This document shows, in pieces, positions 1 through 5,867 of a stretch of DNA of 5,867 nucleotides. Every line of letters starts with the position of its first letter. The first letter of the stretch is position 1. Under the pieces are notes generated by a model. It was not told the DNA's origin. It searched no databases and worked only from the letters and a program-made list of their open reading frames with translations. Source of the stretch: an uncultured Achromobacter sp. (GTDB lineage Bacteria > Pseudomonadota > Gammaproteobacteria > Burkholderiales > Burkholderiaceae_B). The stretch is taken from the NCBI GenBank assembly GCA_913775005.1, contig CAJYKY010000399.1, forward strand, positions 1-5,867, read 5' to 3'. A program made the translations under genes and the position numbers.

Positions 1-927
1 ATCGGACGCTTTTACCTGCGTCTGGATTCCATGAGCCGCATCGTGTCGGTCACGCAGAAAGCGGCTGCCGGCGCCAAGCGTATCTTCGACATCCTGGACC
101 ACGTGTCCAGCGTGCCGGAACCGCAGAACCCGGCCAAGCTGCCGCATATCAATGGCCGTATCGAACTGCGTGACGTGGGCTTCCGCTACGGTAACCGTCA
201 AGTCATCCGTGGGCTGGATCTGACCATCGCGCCGGGCGAAATGATTGGCCTGGTGGGCCATAGCGGCTCGGGCAAGAGCACGCTGATCAACCTGATCTGC
301 CGTTTCTATGATGTGTCCGAAGGCGCGGTGCTGGTCGACGGCGCAGACATCCGCTCAGTGCGCGTGGCGGACTATCGCCGCAATATCGGCCTGGTGCTGC
401 AAGAGCCTTTCCTGTTTTTCGGCACGATTGCCGAGAACATCGCTTACGGCAAACCCGATGCCACGCGCGATGAAATTGTGGCGGCTGCTCGGGCGGCGCA
501 TGCCCACGAGTTCATCCTGCGATTGCCGCATGGCTACGATTCGCTGGTCGGCGAACGCGGCCAGGCGCTGTCTGGCGGCGAGCGCCAACGCATCTCGATC
601 GCGCGCGCCTTGCTGATCGATCCGCGCATCCTGATCCTGGACGAAGCGACCTCGTCGGTCGACACGACCACCGAAAAGGAAATCCAGAAGGCGCTCGACA
701 ACCTGGTGCGCGGCCGCACCACCATTGCCATCGCGCACCGGCTGAGCACGTTGCGCAAGGCGGACCGGCTGGTCGTGCTGGACCGCGGGCAGATCGTGGA
801 GCAGGGGCCGCACGAAGAGCTGATGGCGCGCGAGGGCGCGTACTACCGTCTCTACCAGGCGCAGGCGCGCCAGGCGGAAGCCGATGCCGAGGCGTCGGGC
901 AACGAAGACATGGCCGCTGTGGCCTGA
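1..927 (+). CDS. ABC exporter, fused permease/ATPase, 3' part (cyanophycin-associated type)
   Basis: The 5' end lies outside the window: the frame is open from base 1, and the ATG at 31 is internal because the residues before it (IGRFYLRLDS) read as the end of an exporter membrane domain. The 308 visible residues (numbered from base 1) hold the last stretch of the membrane domain with the usual AAGAKRIFDILD linker, then a complete nucleotide-binding domain: Walker A GHSGSGKST at 86-94, Q-loop Gln134 (LVLQEP), signature LSGGERQ at 190-196, Walker B LILDEA at 211-216 with Asp214 and catalytic Glu215, and H-loop His236 (IAIAHRLS). All key ATPase residues are intact, so it should be an active half-transporter working as an inner-membrane dimer. 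The substrate cannot be read from the sequence. The following DUF1854 gene, 21 bp away, is the known partner of the transporter found beside cyanophycin synthetase genes, which is the basis for the family call. The C-terminal tail is Ala/Glu-rich and probably disordered. Confidence 0.9.
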   Translation: MGRFYLRLDSMSRIVSVTQKAAAGAKRIFDILDHVSSVPEPQNPAKLPHINGRIELRDVGFRYGNRQVIRGLDLTIAPGEMIGLVGHSGSGKSTLINLICRFYDVSEGAVLVDGADIRSVRVADYRRNIGLVLQEPFLFFGTIAENIAYGKPDATRDEIVAAARAAHAHEFILRLPHGYDSLVGERGQALSGGERQRISIARALLIDPRILILDEATSSVDTTTEKEIQKALDNLVRGRTTIAIAHRLSTLRKADRLVVLDRGQIVEQGPHEELMAREGAYYRLYQAQARQAEADAEASGNEDMAAVA

Positions 928-948
928 CGCGGAACCAGGATTATCGTC

Positions 949-1419
949 ATGACGTTGCCGACTTTTCAGCTGCGCCGCAATGCCTTCGGGCGTTTGGAAT
1001 ATCAATCCGCCGACGGCGAAATGCACGAAGGCGTGCTGCCTGTGCGCGCGTTTCCGATCAGTGAAGCCGGCCGGGGCTTGTCGCTGGTGACCAGCGATGG
1101 CCATGAACTGGTGTGGATCGAACACCTGTCCGACGTGCCGCCAGAACCGCGCGCGCTGATCGAAGAGGAATTGGCGGGCCGGGAATTCATGCCCGAAATC
1201 CGCAAGCTGAGCAGCGTGTCCACCTATGCCACGCCCAGTGTCTGGAAGGTGGAAACGGATCGTGGCGCGACGTCGTTCACGTTGCGCGGTGAAGAAGACA
1301 TCCGCCGCCTGAGTCCGCAGACGCTACTGATTGCCGACAGCCACGGCATCTTCTACTTGGTGCGCGACATCCTGTCGTTGGACAAGCACAGCCGCAAGCT
1401 GCTGGACCGGTTCCTGTAG
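949..1419 (+). CDS. DUF1854 family protein, cyanophycin-associated
   Basis: This 156-residue soluble protein has no signal peptide or membrane segment. The start is supported by AGGA at 937-940, 8 bp before the ATG. Recognisable DUF1854 features are PVRAFPI at 31-37, the block EELAGREFMPEI at 73-84, PSVWKVETDRG at 96-106, the EEDIRRL block at 115-121, and the C-terminal LDKHSRKLLDRF at 144-155. Its length is normal for the family. DUF1854 proteins are repeatedly encoded right after an ABC exporter in cyanophycin gene clusters, and the same order is seen here, with a 21 bp gap that suggests one transcript. The biochemical role is unknown; an accessory or regulatory subunit of the transporter is a reasonable inference only. 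The family call is from recognition of these conserved blocks, not from a profile search. Confidence 0.85.
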   Translation: MTLPTFQLRRNAFGRLEYQSADGEMHEGVLPVRAFPISEAGRGLSLVTSDGHELVWIEHLSDVPPEPRALIEEELAGREFMPEIRKLSSVSTYATPSVWKVETDRGATSFTLRGEEDIRRLSPQTLLIADSHGIFYLVRDILSLDKHSRKLLDRFL

Positions 1420-1437
1420 CGTCCGCGGGCTCGAGCC

Positions 1438-2568
1438 TTACTCGCTAGCCTTGAAGGGCGAGTGCGCTTCCAGTTCGCCCAGATAGTCCGTCACCGCCGA
1501 GGTTTCTTCATCCAGAAAGTTCTGGATCGCCTCGGCAAAGCCCGGGTGCGCAACCCAATGCGCGGACCACGTGGGCGTGGGCAGCAGCCCGCGCGCCATC
1601 TTGTGTTCGCCCTGCGCGCCGCCTTCAAAGCGGGCAATGCCATGCGCGATGCAATACGCAATCGACTGCATATAGCAGGTCTCGAAATGCAGCCCGGGCA
1701 CATATTCCGCCGCGCCCCAATACCGGCCGTAAAGCGCGTCGCCACCCGCCAGATTTAATGCCGCTGCAACCGGCACGCCATCGCGTTCTGCCAGAATCAG
1801 CACGAATGCGTCGGGTTGTTCACGGTGTGCGCGCACGAAAAAATCGCGGGTGAGATAAGGCGGATTGCCGTGCTGAAAATAGGTGCGGCAATAACAGTCA
1901 TAGAAAAAGGCCAGATCGGCTTTTTGAATGTCAGCCCCGCGCAGCCAGCGGAACGCCAGCCCGGCCGCCGCGACCTTCTTCCGGTCTTGCCGGATTTTCT
2001 TGCGCTTGTCGTGGCTCATGCACGCCAGAAACGCATCGAAGTCCGCAAACCCCATATTCGTCCAATGAAACTGCACGCTCTCTCGGATCATGAAACCCGA
2101 TTCGCGCAGCACGCGCATATCGGCATCAGACGGAAACAGCAGGTGCAGCGAGGACACCTTGATCTCTTCGGCAAACGCGACCAGGCCGCGAACCAGCGTT
2201 GCGCGATCCTCGTCGTTATTGGCCAGCAGGCGCGGGCCGGTGACCGGCGTGAACGGGATGGCCGACAACAGCTTGGGGTAATAGCGCATGCCGTGGCGCT
2301 GAAAGGCGTCGGCCCAGGCATAGTCGAATACATATTCGCCGCGCGAATGAGACTTTAAATACAGCGGCGTGGCGGCAGCCAGCGCGTCATCGCGCCACAG
2401 CGCCAGATAATGCGGCGCCCAGCCTGAAGCAGGCGCCGCGCAACCCGTTTCGTGCAGCGCGCATAGAAAGGCGTGCCGCAAAAAGGGCTGATCGCCGGCC
2501 AACGCGTCCCAAGCTTGGGCGTCGATGCGGGACAGATCGGTCTCAATGGTCAGGCGCAGGGAATCCAT
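1438..2568 (-). CDS. FemAB-like/GNAT acyltransferase, DUF482 (COG3146) family
   Basis: A 376-residue cytoplasmic protein, near the usual length of the DUF482/COG3146 family, which is described as peptidoglycan-biosynthesis-like with a GNAT/FemAB fold. Family hallmarks visible here are the basic stretch HDKRKKIRQDRKKV at 186-199, YGRYWGA at 280-286, LHFETCYMQSIAYCIAHGI at 293-311 and the EGGAQGEHKMARG motif at 315-327. FemAB-type enzymes move amino acids from aminoacyl-tRNA onto peptidoglycan precursors, but the substrate of this family is not established, and I do not claim that reaction. The gene is transcribed alone, convergent with the DUF1854 gene (18 bp between stops) and divergent from the DUF455 gene. 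The ATG at 2566-2568 has no clear Shine-Dalgarno sequence in front of it (minus strand reads tatcattcacgg before ATG). The start fits the expected N-terminus, yet is less certain than the rest of the gene. Confidence 0.85.
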   Translation of the reverse strand: MDSLRLTIETDLSRIDAQAWDALAGDQPFLRHAFLCALHETGCAAPASGWAPHYLALWRDDALAAATPLYLKSHSRGEYVFDYAWADAFQRHGMRYYPKLLSAIPFTPVTGPRLLANNDEDRATLVRGLVAFAEEIKVSSLHLLFPSDADMRVLRESGFMIRESVQFHWTNMGFADFDAFLACMSHDKRKKIRQDRKKVAAAGLAFRWLRGADIQKADLAFFYDCYCRTYFQHGNPPYLTRDFFVRAHREQPDAFVLILAERDGVPVAAALNLAGGDALYGRYWGAAEYVPGLHFETCYMQSIAYCIAHGIARFEGGAQGEHKMARGLLPTPTWSAHWVAHPGFAEAIQNFLDEETSAVTDYLGELEAHSPFKASE

Positions 2569-2595
2569 CCGTGAATGATAAAGTCTTCGTCACTG

Positions 2596-2619
2596 CACGG
2601 TCCTGAAACCGTGGTTTTT
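2596..2619 (+). other. Terminator-like hairpin in divergent leader region
   Basis: A perfect 6 bp inverted repeat, CACGGT (2596-2601) and ACCGTG (2608-2613), encloses a 6-base loop CCTGAA and is followed by one G and a run of five T (2615-2619). Read on the + strand this has the form of a short intrinsic terminator. There is no + strand gene upstream for it to end, so it could instead be a leader attenuator in front of the DUF455 gene, a block to antisense transcription, or a dyad operator between the divergent promoters. The stem is short and chance cannot be excluded. Confidence 0.35.
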
Positions 2620-2634
2620 CTCAAGGTTATGCGG

Positions 2635-2650
2635 CGGCGTGGCGCCGTTT
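2635..2650 (+). other. Small GC hairpin just before the DUF455 ribosome binding site
   Basis: CGGCG (2635-2639) and CGCCG (2643-2647) form a 5 bp all-GC stem with a 3-base loop TGG, followed by TTT. It ends 3 bases before the presumed Shine-Dalgarno GGATGAG (2651-2657) of the gene starting at 2663. In RNA it could influence access of the ribosome to the start, but such short GC stems are common in DNA of this composition. Confidence 0.25.
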
Positions 2651-2662
2651 GGATGAGACATC

Positions 2663-3526
2663 ATGAATAGCAACACGACCCCCGATGCACTGGCCGGGTC
2701 CGCGCCGCATTGCCTGCGCGCAAGGGCGCTGGCCGCGTTGGTGGTTTCGGAATGGTCGCAAAAGCTGGAGGCGGTTCGCGCCATTGACGACGGCGCAGTG
2801 CTGGATTGCCAGCGCGAGTTCGTTGCGCCTGCCGGTTTGCCCGGCTGCCCCGCGCGCCCGGAACTGGTGCCGCCCGCCCAGGTCAAGCATCGGTCGATGG
2901 CCACGTTGGAAGGGCGCGCGGCGCTGCTGCACGCGCTGGCGCACATCGAATTCAACGCGATCAATCTGGCGCTGGACATTCTTTGGCGCTTTGCGGGCAT
3001 GCCCGACGCGTTCTACCGCGACTGGCTGCGGGTGGCACAGGAAGAGGCCTATCACTTCGACCTCTTGCGGCAGCGCTTGCAGACGCTGGGTTATGCGTAT
3101 GGCGACTTCCCGGCCCACAACGGTTTGTGGGACATGGCGCAGCGTACGCAAGACGATCTGCTTGCCCGGCTGGCGCTGGTGCCGCGCACGCTTGAGGCGC
3201 GCGGCCTGGATGCTTCGCCCATGATCCGCAACAAGCTGGCGGGCGCGGGCGATGCCGATAGCGCGGCGATTGTCGACATCATCTTGCGAGACGAAATCGG
3301 CCATGTGGCGATTGGCAACCACTGGTTCAAGCAGCAATGCGGCCTGGCGGGCAAAGAACCCGTGGCCTGTTACGCCGAGTTGGCGCAGCGCTATGACGCG
3401 CCCAAGCTGCGCGGTCCGTTCAACCTGGAAGCGCGCCGCGCGGCAGGTTTCAACGAGGTCGAACTCGCGGCATTGCAGGCGAATACTCCCCCTTCCATGA
3501 GCAGTCGCAAGGAATTTTCCGCATGA
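2663..3526 (+). CDS. DUF455 family ferritin-like protein (COG2833), putative diiron protein
   Basis: A 287-residue soluble protein, without signal peptide, of the DUF455 ferritin-like family. The visible pattern fits a four-helix dimetal carboxylate site: Glu96 in AHIEFNAINLALD, an ExxH at 128-131 (QEEAYHF), Glu178 in the conserved LEARGLD block, and a second ExxH at 211-214 (RDEIGHVAIGNHWF). This spacing of Glu, ExxH, Glu, ExxH is that of ferritin-like oxidases and hydroxylases; the individual ligand assignments are my inference. Members of this family have no well-established reaction; an iron-dependent oxidation of a tRNA or small molecule (compare MiaE-like enzymes) is possible. A modest Shine-Dalgarno-like GGATGAG (2651-2657) precedes the ATG. 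The stop codon overlaps the start of the lytic transglycosylase gene (ATGA), so the two are very likely in one operon. Long open frames on the opposite strand here are by-products of the high GC content. Confidence 0.87.
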   Translation: MNSNTTPDALAGSAPHCLRARALAALVVSEWSQKLEAVRAIDDGAVLDCQREFVAPAGLPGCPARPELVPPAQVKHRSMATLEGRAALLHALAHIEFNAINLALDILWRFAGMPDAFYRDWLRVAQEEAYHFDLLRQRLQTLGYAYGDFPAHNGLWDMAQRTQDDLLARLALVPRTLEARGLDASPMIRNKLAGAGDADSAAIVDIILRDEIGHVAIGNHWFKQQCGLAGKEPVACYAELAQRYDAPKLRGPFNLEARRAAGFNEVELAALQANTPPSMSSRKEFSA

Positions 3527-4746
3527 CGTCCCGATTCGTTTCCGTGCTGGCCAGCGCCGCGCTCAGCGCGCTGGCCGCAACCGCCTTTCCGGTGCACGCC
3601 GCCGACGCCTTCAGCACCTGCCTGGCGCAGCTGCGCGGGCCGGCCCTGAAGGCGGGCGTCACGGGTGCCACCTTCGACACGCATACCGCAGGCCTCACGC
3701 CTGACATGGCGGTGATCGATCTGCTGGACGCCCAGCCGGAATTCAAGACACCTATCTGGGATTACATGGCGGGGCTAGTCGACGACGAACGCGTGACGGA
3801 TGGGCAGGCGGGCATGGCGCGCTGGCAGGCGGAGCTGGATCGCGCGGCTGCGCGCTATGGCGTGGACCCGGCCACCATCGCCGCCGTCTGGGGTGTGGAA
3901 AGCAATTTTGGCCGCACGCTGGGCGGCCGGCCGCTATTGACCTCGTTGTCTACGCTGTCGTGCTTCGGCCGTCGCCAAGCCTATTTCCGGGGGGAATTCT
4001 TCGCCACGCTGAAGATCATCCAGGACGAACACATCGCGCCGCAGAAGCTGGTTGGCTCCTGGGCCGGCGCGTTCGGCCAGACGCAGTTCATGCCGTCCAC
4101 CTACTTGCGGCTGGCCGTGGATTTCGATGGCGATGGCCGCCGCGATCTGGTCGACAGCGTGCCCGACGCGCTGGCGTCTACCGCCAATTTCCTGAAGCGC
4201 GCGGGCTGGAATTCGTCGCTGGATTGGGGTTACGAAGTCAGGCTGCCTGCCGGCATGGATACGGCGGGGGCGGGGCGCAAGAACAAACGCGCGATGTCTT
4301 CATGGGCAAAGCAAGGCGTGACGCGCGTGGACGGGCAGCCCTTACCGGGCGGTGACACGCCCGCCGGCCTGTTGCTGCCGGCCGGCCGCAATGGCCCGGC
4401 GTTCCTGGTCACTCGCAACTTCGACGCCCTGTATTCCTACAACGCGGCGGAAAGCTACGCCTTGGCCATCGCCCATCTGTCGGATCGGCTGCGTGGCGGC
4501 GGGCCGTTGGTGCAGGCCTGGCCCACGGACGACCCGGGCCTGTCGCGGGCAGAACGGCGCGAGCTACAGCGCTTGCTGATTGCCAAAGGCTATGACGTAG
4601 GCGAACCCGATGGCATGGTCGGAACCCGTACGCGGCAAGCCTTGCAGGCCGCGCAGCGGGAACTCGGTCTGCCGCCCGACGGCCGGGCGGGGCAGAAGGC
4701 GTTGAAGGCGTTGAGAGCGTCGGCGGCCGCCAAGACACCCGGCTGA
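3523..4746 (+). CDS. Lytic murein transglycosylase, MltB family, with C-terminal peptidoglycan-binding domain
   Basis: A 407-residue exported enzyme that should cleave the MurNAc-GlcNAc bond of peptidoglycan in the periplasm, leaving 1,6-anhydroMurNAc ends. Residues 1-26 form a Sec signal peptide, with likely cleavage after VHA (24-26). No lipobox cysteine follows, so it is predicted to be soluble rather than outer-membrane anchored like E. coli MltB. The catalytic domain shows WGVESNFG at 123-130 with the expected catalytic Glu126, the SWAGAFGQTQFMPST block at 179-193, and DFDGDGRRDL at 200-209, which resembles the EF-hand-like calcium loop known in the E. coli enzyme Slt35. Residues about 340-399 form a PG_binding_1 domain (LQRLLIAKGYDVGEPDGMVG and following). 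This architecture matches the MltB_2 subgroup. The start overlaps the DUF455 stop by 4 bp, and AAGGA at 3509-3513 lies 9 bp before it, giving good support for the start and for translational coupling. Confidence 0.95.
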   Translation: MTSRFVSVLASAALSALAATAFPVHAADAFSTCLAQLRGPALKAGVTGATFDTHTAGLTPDMAVIDLLDAQPEFKTPIWDYMAGLVDDERVTDGQAGMARWQAELDRAAARYGVDPATIAAVWGVESNFGRTLGGRPLLTSLSTLSCFGRRQAYFRGEFFATLKIIQDEHIAPQKLVGSWAGAFGQTQFMPSTYLRLAVDFDGDGRRDLVDSVPDALASTANFLKRAGWNSSLDWGYEVRLPAGMDTAGAGRKNKRAMSSWAKQGVTRVDGQPLPGGDTPAGLLLPAGRNGPAFLVTRNFDALYSYNAAESYALAIAHLSDRLRGGGPLVQAWPTDDPGLSRAERRELQRLLIAKGYDVGEPDGMVGTRTRQALQAAQRELGLPPDGRAGQKALKALRASAAAKTPG

Positions 4747-4779
4747 CCCGGCCGAAATTACAAGTTTTGCAAAGATCCC

Positions 4780-4796
4780 GCCCCAGGTTACGGGGC
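4780..4796 (+). terminator. Weak hairpin after the transglycosylase gene
   Basis: GCCCC (4780-4784) and GGGGC (4792-4796) can pair around a 7-base loop AGGTTAC, 33 bp after the transglycosylase stop. No T-run follows, so it is not a standard intrinsic terminator; it may be a transcript 3'-end structure or chance. Confidence 0.22.
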
Positions 4797-4823
4797 TGAC
4801 ATCCGTTGTGCTCGCCACAGTCC

Positions 4824-4829
4824 TATACT
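4824..4829 (+). promoter_or_regulatory. Candidate -10 box for the YidB-family gene
   Basis: TATACT matches the sigma-70 -10 consensus at five of six bases. A start site about 7 bases downstream would leave a leader of roughly 22 bases carrying GGAG at 4847-4850, a sensible arrangement. No -35 box sits at the proper spacing: CTGACA at 4796-4801 is a good match but lies 22 bases away, and TTGTGC at 4806-4811 is only 12 away. The site would therefore be weak or activator-dependent if real. Confidence 0.35.
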
Positions 4830-4857
4830 GGTTTTCCGATTTTTCCGGAGCACTGCC

Positions 4858-5271
4858 ATGAGTCTTTTGGATACCTTGGCCTCGATGGCCGGCGGCGGTC
4901 AGCAAGGGGGCTCGGCGTCGCTGCTGCCCGCCCTCATCGAACAACTGAACAAATACCCGGGCGGCCTCACCGGGCTGATCGCCAGTTTTCAAAAGGGCGG
5001 CCTGAGCGAAATCGTGGCGTCGTGGGTCGGCACCGGCCAGAATCTGCCGGTCAGCCCGGGCCAGCTGGGCGCCGTGCTGGACCCTGGCGTGGTCAATGAA
5101 CTGGCCGCCAAGACCGGCCAAGATACGGATTCCGTGCTGGGTTCGCTGGCATCGATCCTGCCGCAACTGGTCGACAAGGCCACGCCCGATGGCGCGGTGC
5201 AACCTGGCCAGACCTTCAACCCGGCCGATCTGCTCGGCTCGTTGGGCGGCCTGTTCGGCAATCGTGGATAA
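4858..5271 (+). CDS. YidB family protein (DUF937-type)
   Basis: A 137-residue, Gly/Leu-rich, probably helical protein with no signal peptide or membrane segment, close in length to E. coli YidB (about 130 residues). Family blocks are visible: LIASFQKGGLSEIVASWVGT at 41-60 followed by GQNLPVSPGQL at 60-70, a middle helix NELAAKTGQDTDSVLGSLAS at 80-99, and LPQLVDKATPDGAV at 101-114. The C-terminus NPADLLGSLGGLFG echoes the N-terminal LLDTLASMAGG in style. The molecular role of the family is unknown. GGAG at 4847-4850, 7 bp before the ATG, supports the start. The 111 bp gap before it, with a -10-like box, suggests it can be transcribed separately from the transglycosylase gene. The next gene begins within about 15-42 bp downstream, so the two probably share a transcript. 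Confidence 0.88.
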   Translation: MSLLDTLASMAGGGQQGGSASLLPALIEQLNKYPGGLTGLIASFQKGGLSEIVASWVGTGQNLPVSPGQLGAVLDPGVVNELAAKTGQDTDSVLGSLASILPQLVDKATPDGAVQPGQTFNPADLLGSLGGLFGNRG

Positions 5272-5286
5272 GGCGACGCGGGAAGT

Positions 5287-5867
5287 TTGCTGAATCGTCC
5301 TTTGCTTGCCTCTGTGACCCGCCGGCGCCTGTTGCAGGCGCTGGCGCTTGGCGCGCTGGCGCCGCTTGTGGCTTGTGCGCCGCCACTGTCATTGAACGCC
5401 ACCTTCTTGCAGCTGTGGCGCAGCCATCTGGATCTGAAACCTGACGATTGGCGCCAGCGGCTCTCTGCGTATCGCCGTTTAGGCTGCCGCGAGATCTTTC
5501 TGCAATGGGTGGGCCTGGAAGGCGGCCGTCCAGACGACTGGATGGCGCCCGAGGCCGTGCTGCGCATGATCTTCGATGAAGCCGAGCATCAGGGGCTGGG
5601 CGTGCACGTCGGCTTGCCCTACGACCAGCGTTGGTGGGATGTGCTGGCCAGTCCGGATAAGGCTGCGTTCAGCGGCTACCTGGACCATACCCGCGCGCGC
5701 GGCGTGGCGTACATGGAGTCCGCGCCCTGGCCCAAGCGACGCGCCTTTCGCGGCTGGTATCTGCCTTACGAGCTGGAGCAATACAACTGGGCCTCGGCCG
5801 AGCGCCAGGCGCAGCTGGTGCCATGGCTGGACGCCTTGTCCCGTACGGCGCAAGCGACCAGCCCAGG
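5287..5867 (+). CDS. DUF4434-type putative glycoside-hydrolase-like lipoprotein, 5' part
   Basis: The frame is open from the YidB stop (5269-5271) to the right edge; the 3' end is missing. There is no usable ATG near the N-terminus, so the gene must begin with a rarer codon. Candidates in frame are TTG 5287, TTG 5302 and GTG 5314. TTG 5287 is given as the outer limit; GTG 5314, which would yield MTRRRLLQ, is equally plausible, and none has a well-spaced Shine-Dalgarno (GGAAG at 5281-5285 is too close to 5287). The N-terminus has TRRRLLQ followed by a hydrophobic stretch and a lipobox LVAC (Cys codon at 5374-5376), so the product is probably a lipoprotein. After it, FLQLWRSHLDL, the block LGCREIFLQWVG, and GLGVHVGLPYDQRWWD resemble the start of the DUF4434 TIM-barrel family, thought to be glycoside-hydrolase-like. 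The family call rests on these blocks only. It likely acts on the outer side of the envelope. Confidence 0.72.
   Translation, partial: MLNRPLLASVTRRRLLQALALGALAPLVACAPPLSLNATFLQLWRSHLDLKPDDWRQRLSAYRRLGCREIFLQWVGLEGGRPDDWMAPEAVLRMIFDEAEHQGLGVHVGLPYDQRWWDVLASPDKAAFSGYLDHTRARGVAYMESAPWPKRRAFRGWYLPYELEQYNWASAERQAQLVPWLDALSRTAQATSP

Noticed and set aside
355..1125. Minus-strand open frame of 256 codons spanning the ABC ATPase end and the start of DUF1854
   Set aside because: It is antisense to two well-supported genes and shows the low-complexity His/Arg/Gln composition of a reverse-frame artefact.
1440..1463. Inverted repeat ACTCGC/GCGAGT as a terminator for the convergent genes
   Set aside because: It has a 12-base loop, lies inside the 3' coding end of the DUF482 gene and is not followed by a T-run on either strand.
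1816..2358. Plus-strand open frame of 180 codons inside the DUF482 gene
   Set aside because: The opposite strand encodes a full-length family member with conserved motifs; this frame has no domain and no proper ribosome binding site.
2575..2580. Minus-strand TATCAT as a -10 box for the DUF482 gene
   Set aside because: It lies only 6 bases before the ATG with no matching -35, which would force a leaderless message; not convincing without start-site data.
2627..3337. Long minus-strand open frame (236 codons) opposite the DUF455 gene
   Set aside because: Its translation is Arg/Gln/His-rich with no recognisable domain, and it is antisense to a clear conserved gene; typical shadow frame of GC-rich coding DNA.
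4766..4773. Palindrome TTTGCAAA in the gap before the YidB gene
   Set aside because: Eight bases is too short to call an operator, and no second copy is seen in the window.

Overview
This is a 5.9 kb, GC-rich, tightly packed chromosomal stretch. Codon use, gene content and gene style point to a betaproteobacterium of the Burkholderiales, most likely Alcaligenaceae (Achromobacter/Bordetella type). That assignment is inferred from the protein families and general sequence feel, not from a database search. I see no rRNA, tRNA, CRISPR array, insertion sequence or phage gene.

Left block (1-1419, + strand): the 3' part of an ABC exporter gene (end of the membrane domain plus a complete ATPase domain), followed 21 bp later by a DUF1854 gene. 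This pair is known from bacteria that make or use the storage polymer cyanophycin, so cyanophycin genes are expected just upstream of the window. Convergent to it, with only 18 bp between stop codons, lies a minus-strand gene (1438-2568) for a FemAB-like/GNAT acyltransferase of the DUF482 (COG3146) family.

Middle block (2569-4746): a 94 bp divergent intergenic region with two inverted repeats, one followed by a T-run. It leads into a + strand pair: a DUF455 ferritin-like protein with a recognisable carboxylate/histidine metal-site pattern, and an exported MltB-type lytic transglycosylase. The two genes overlap by 4 bp (ATGA) and are probably translationally coupled.

Right block (4747-5867, + strand): a 111 bp gap with a weak hairpin and a good -10-like box, then a small YidB-family protein. 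Fifteen bp or more downstream comes the 5' part of a DUF4434-type (TIM-barrel, glycoside-hydrolase-like) gene that starts with a non-ATG codon. Its N-terminus combines a twin-arginine-like motif with a lipobox. It runs off the right edge.

Overall, two envelope-related genes (transglycosylase and putative DUF4434 lipoprotein) sit beside a storage-polymer-associated transporter and three conserved proteins of poorly known function. I do not see a clear new defence or mobile system. The most interesting points are the coupled DUF455/transglycosylase pair, the hairpin-bearing leader in front of it, and the Tat-like lipoprotein signal of the last gene.
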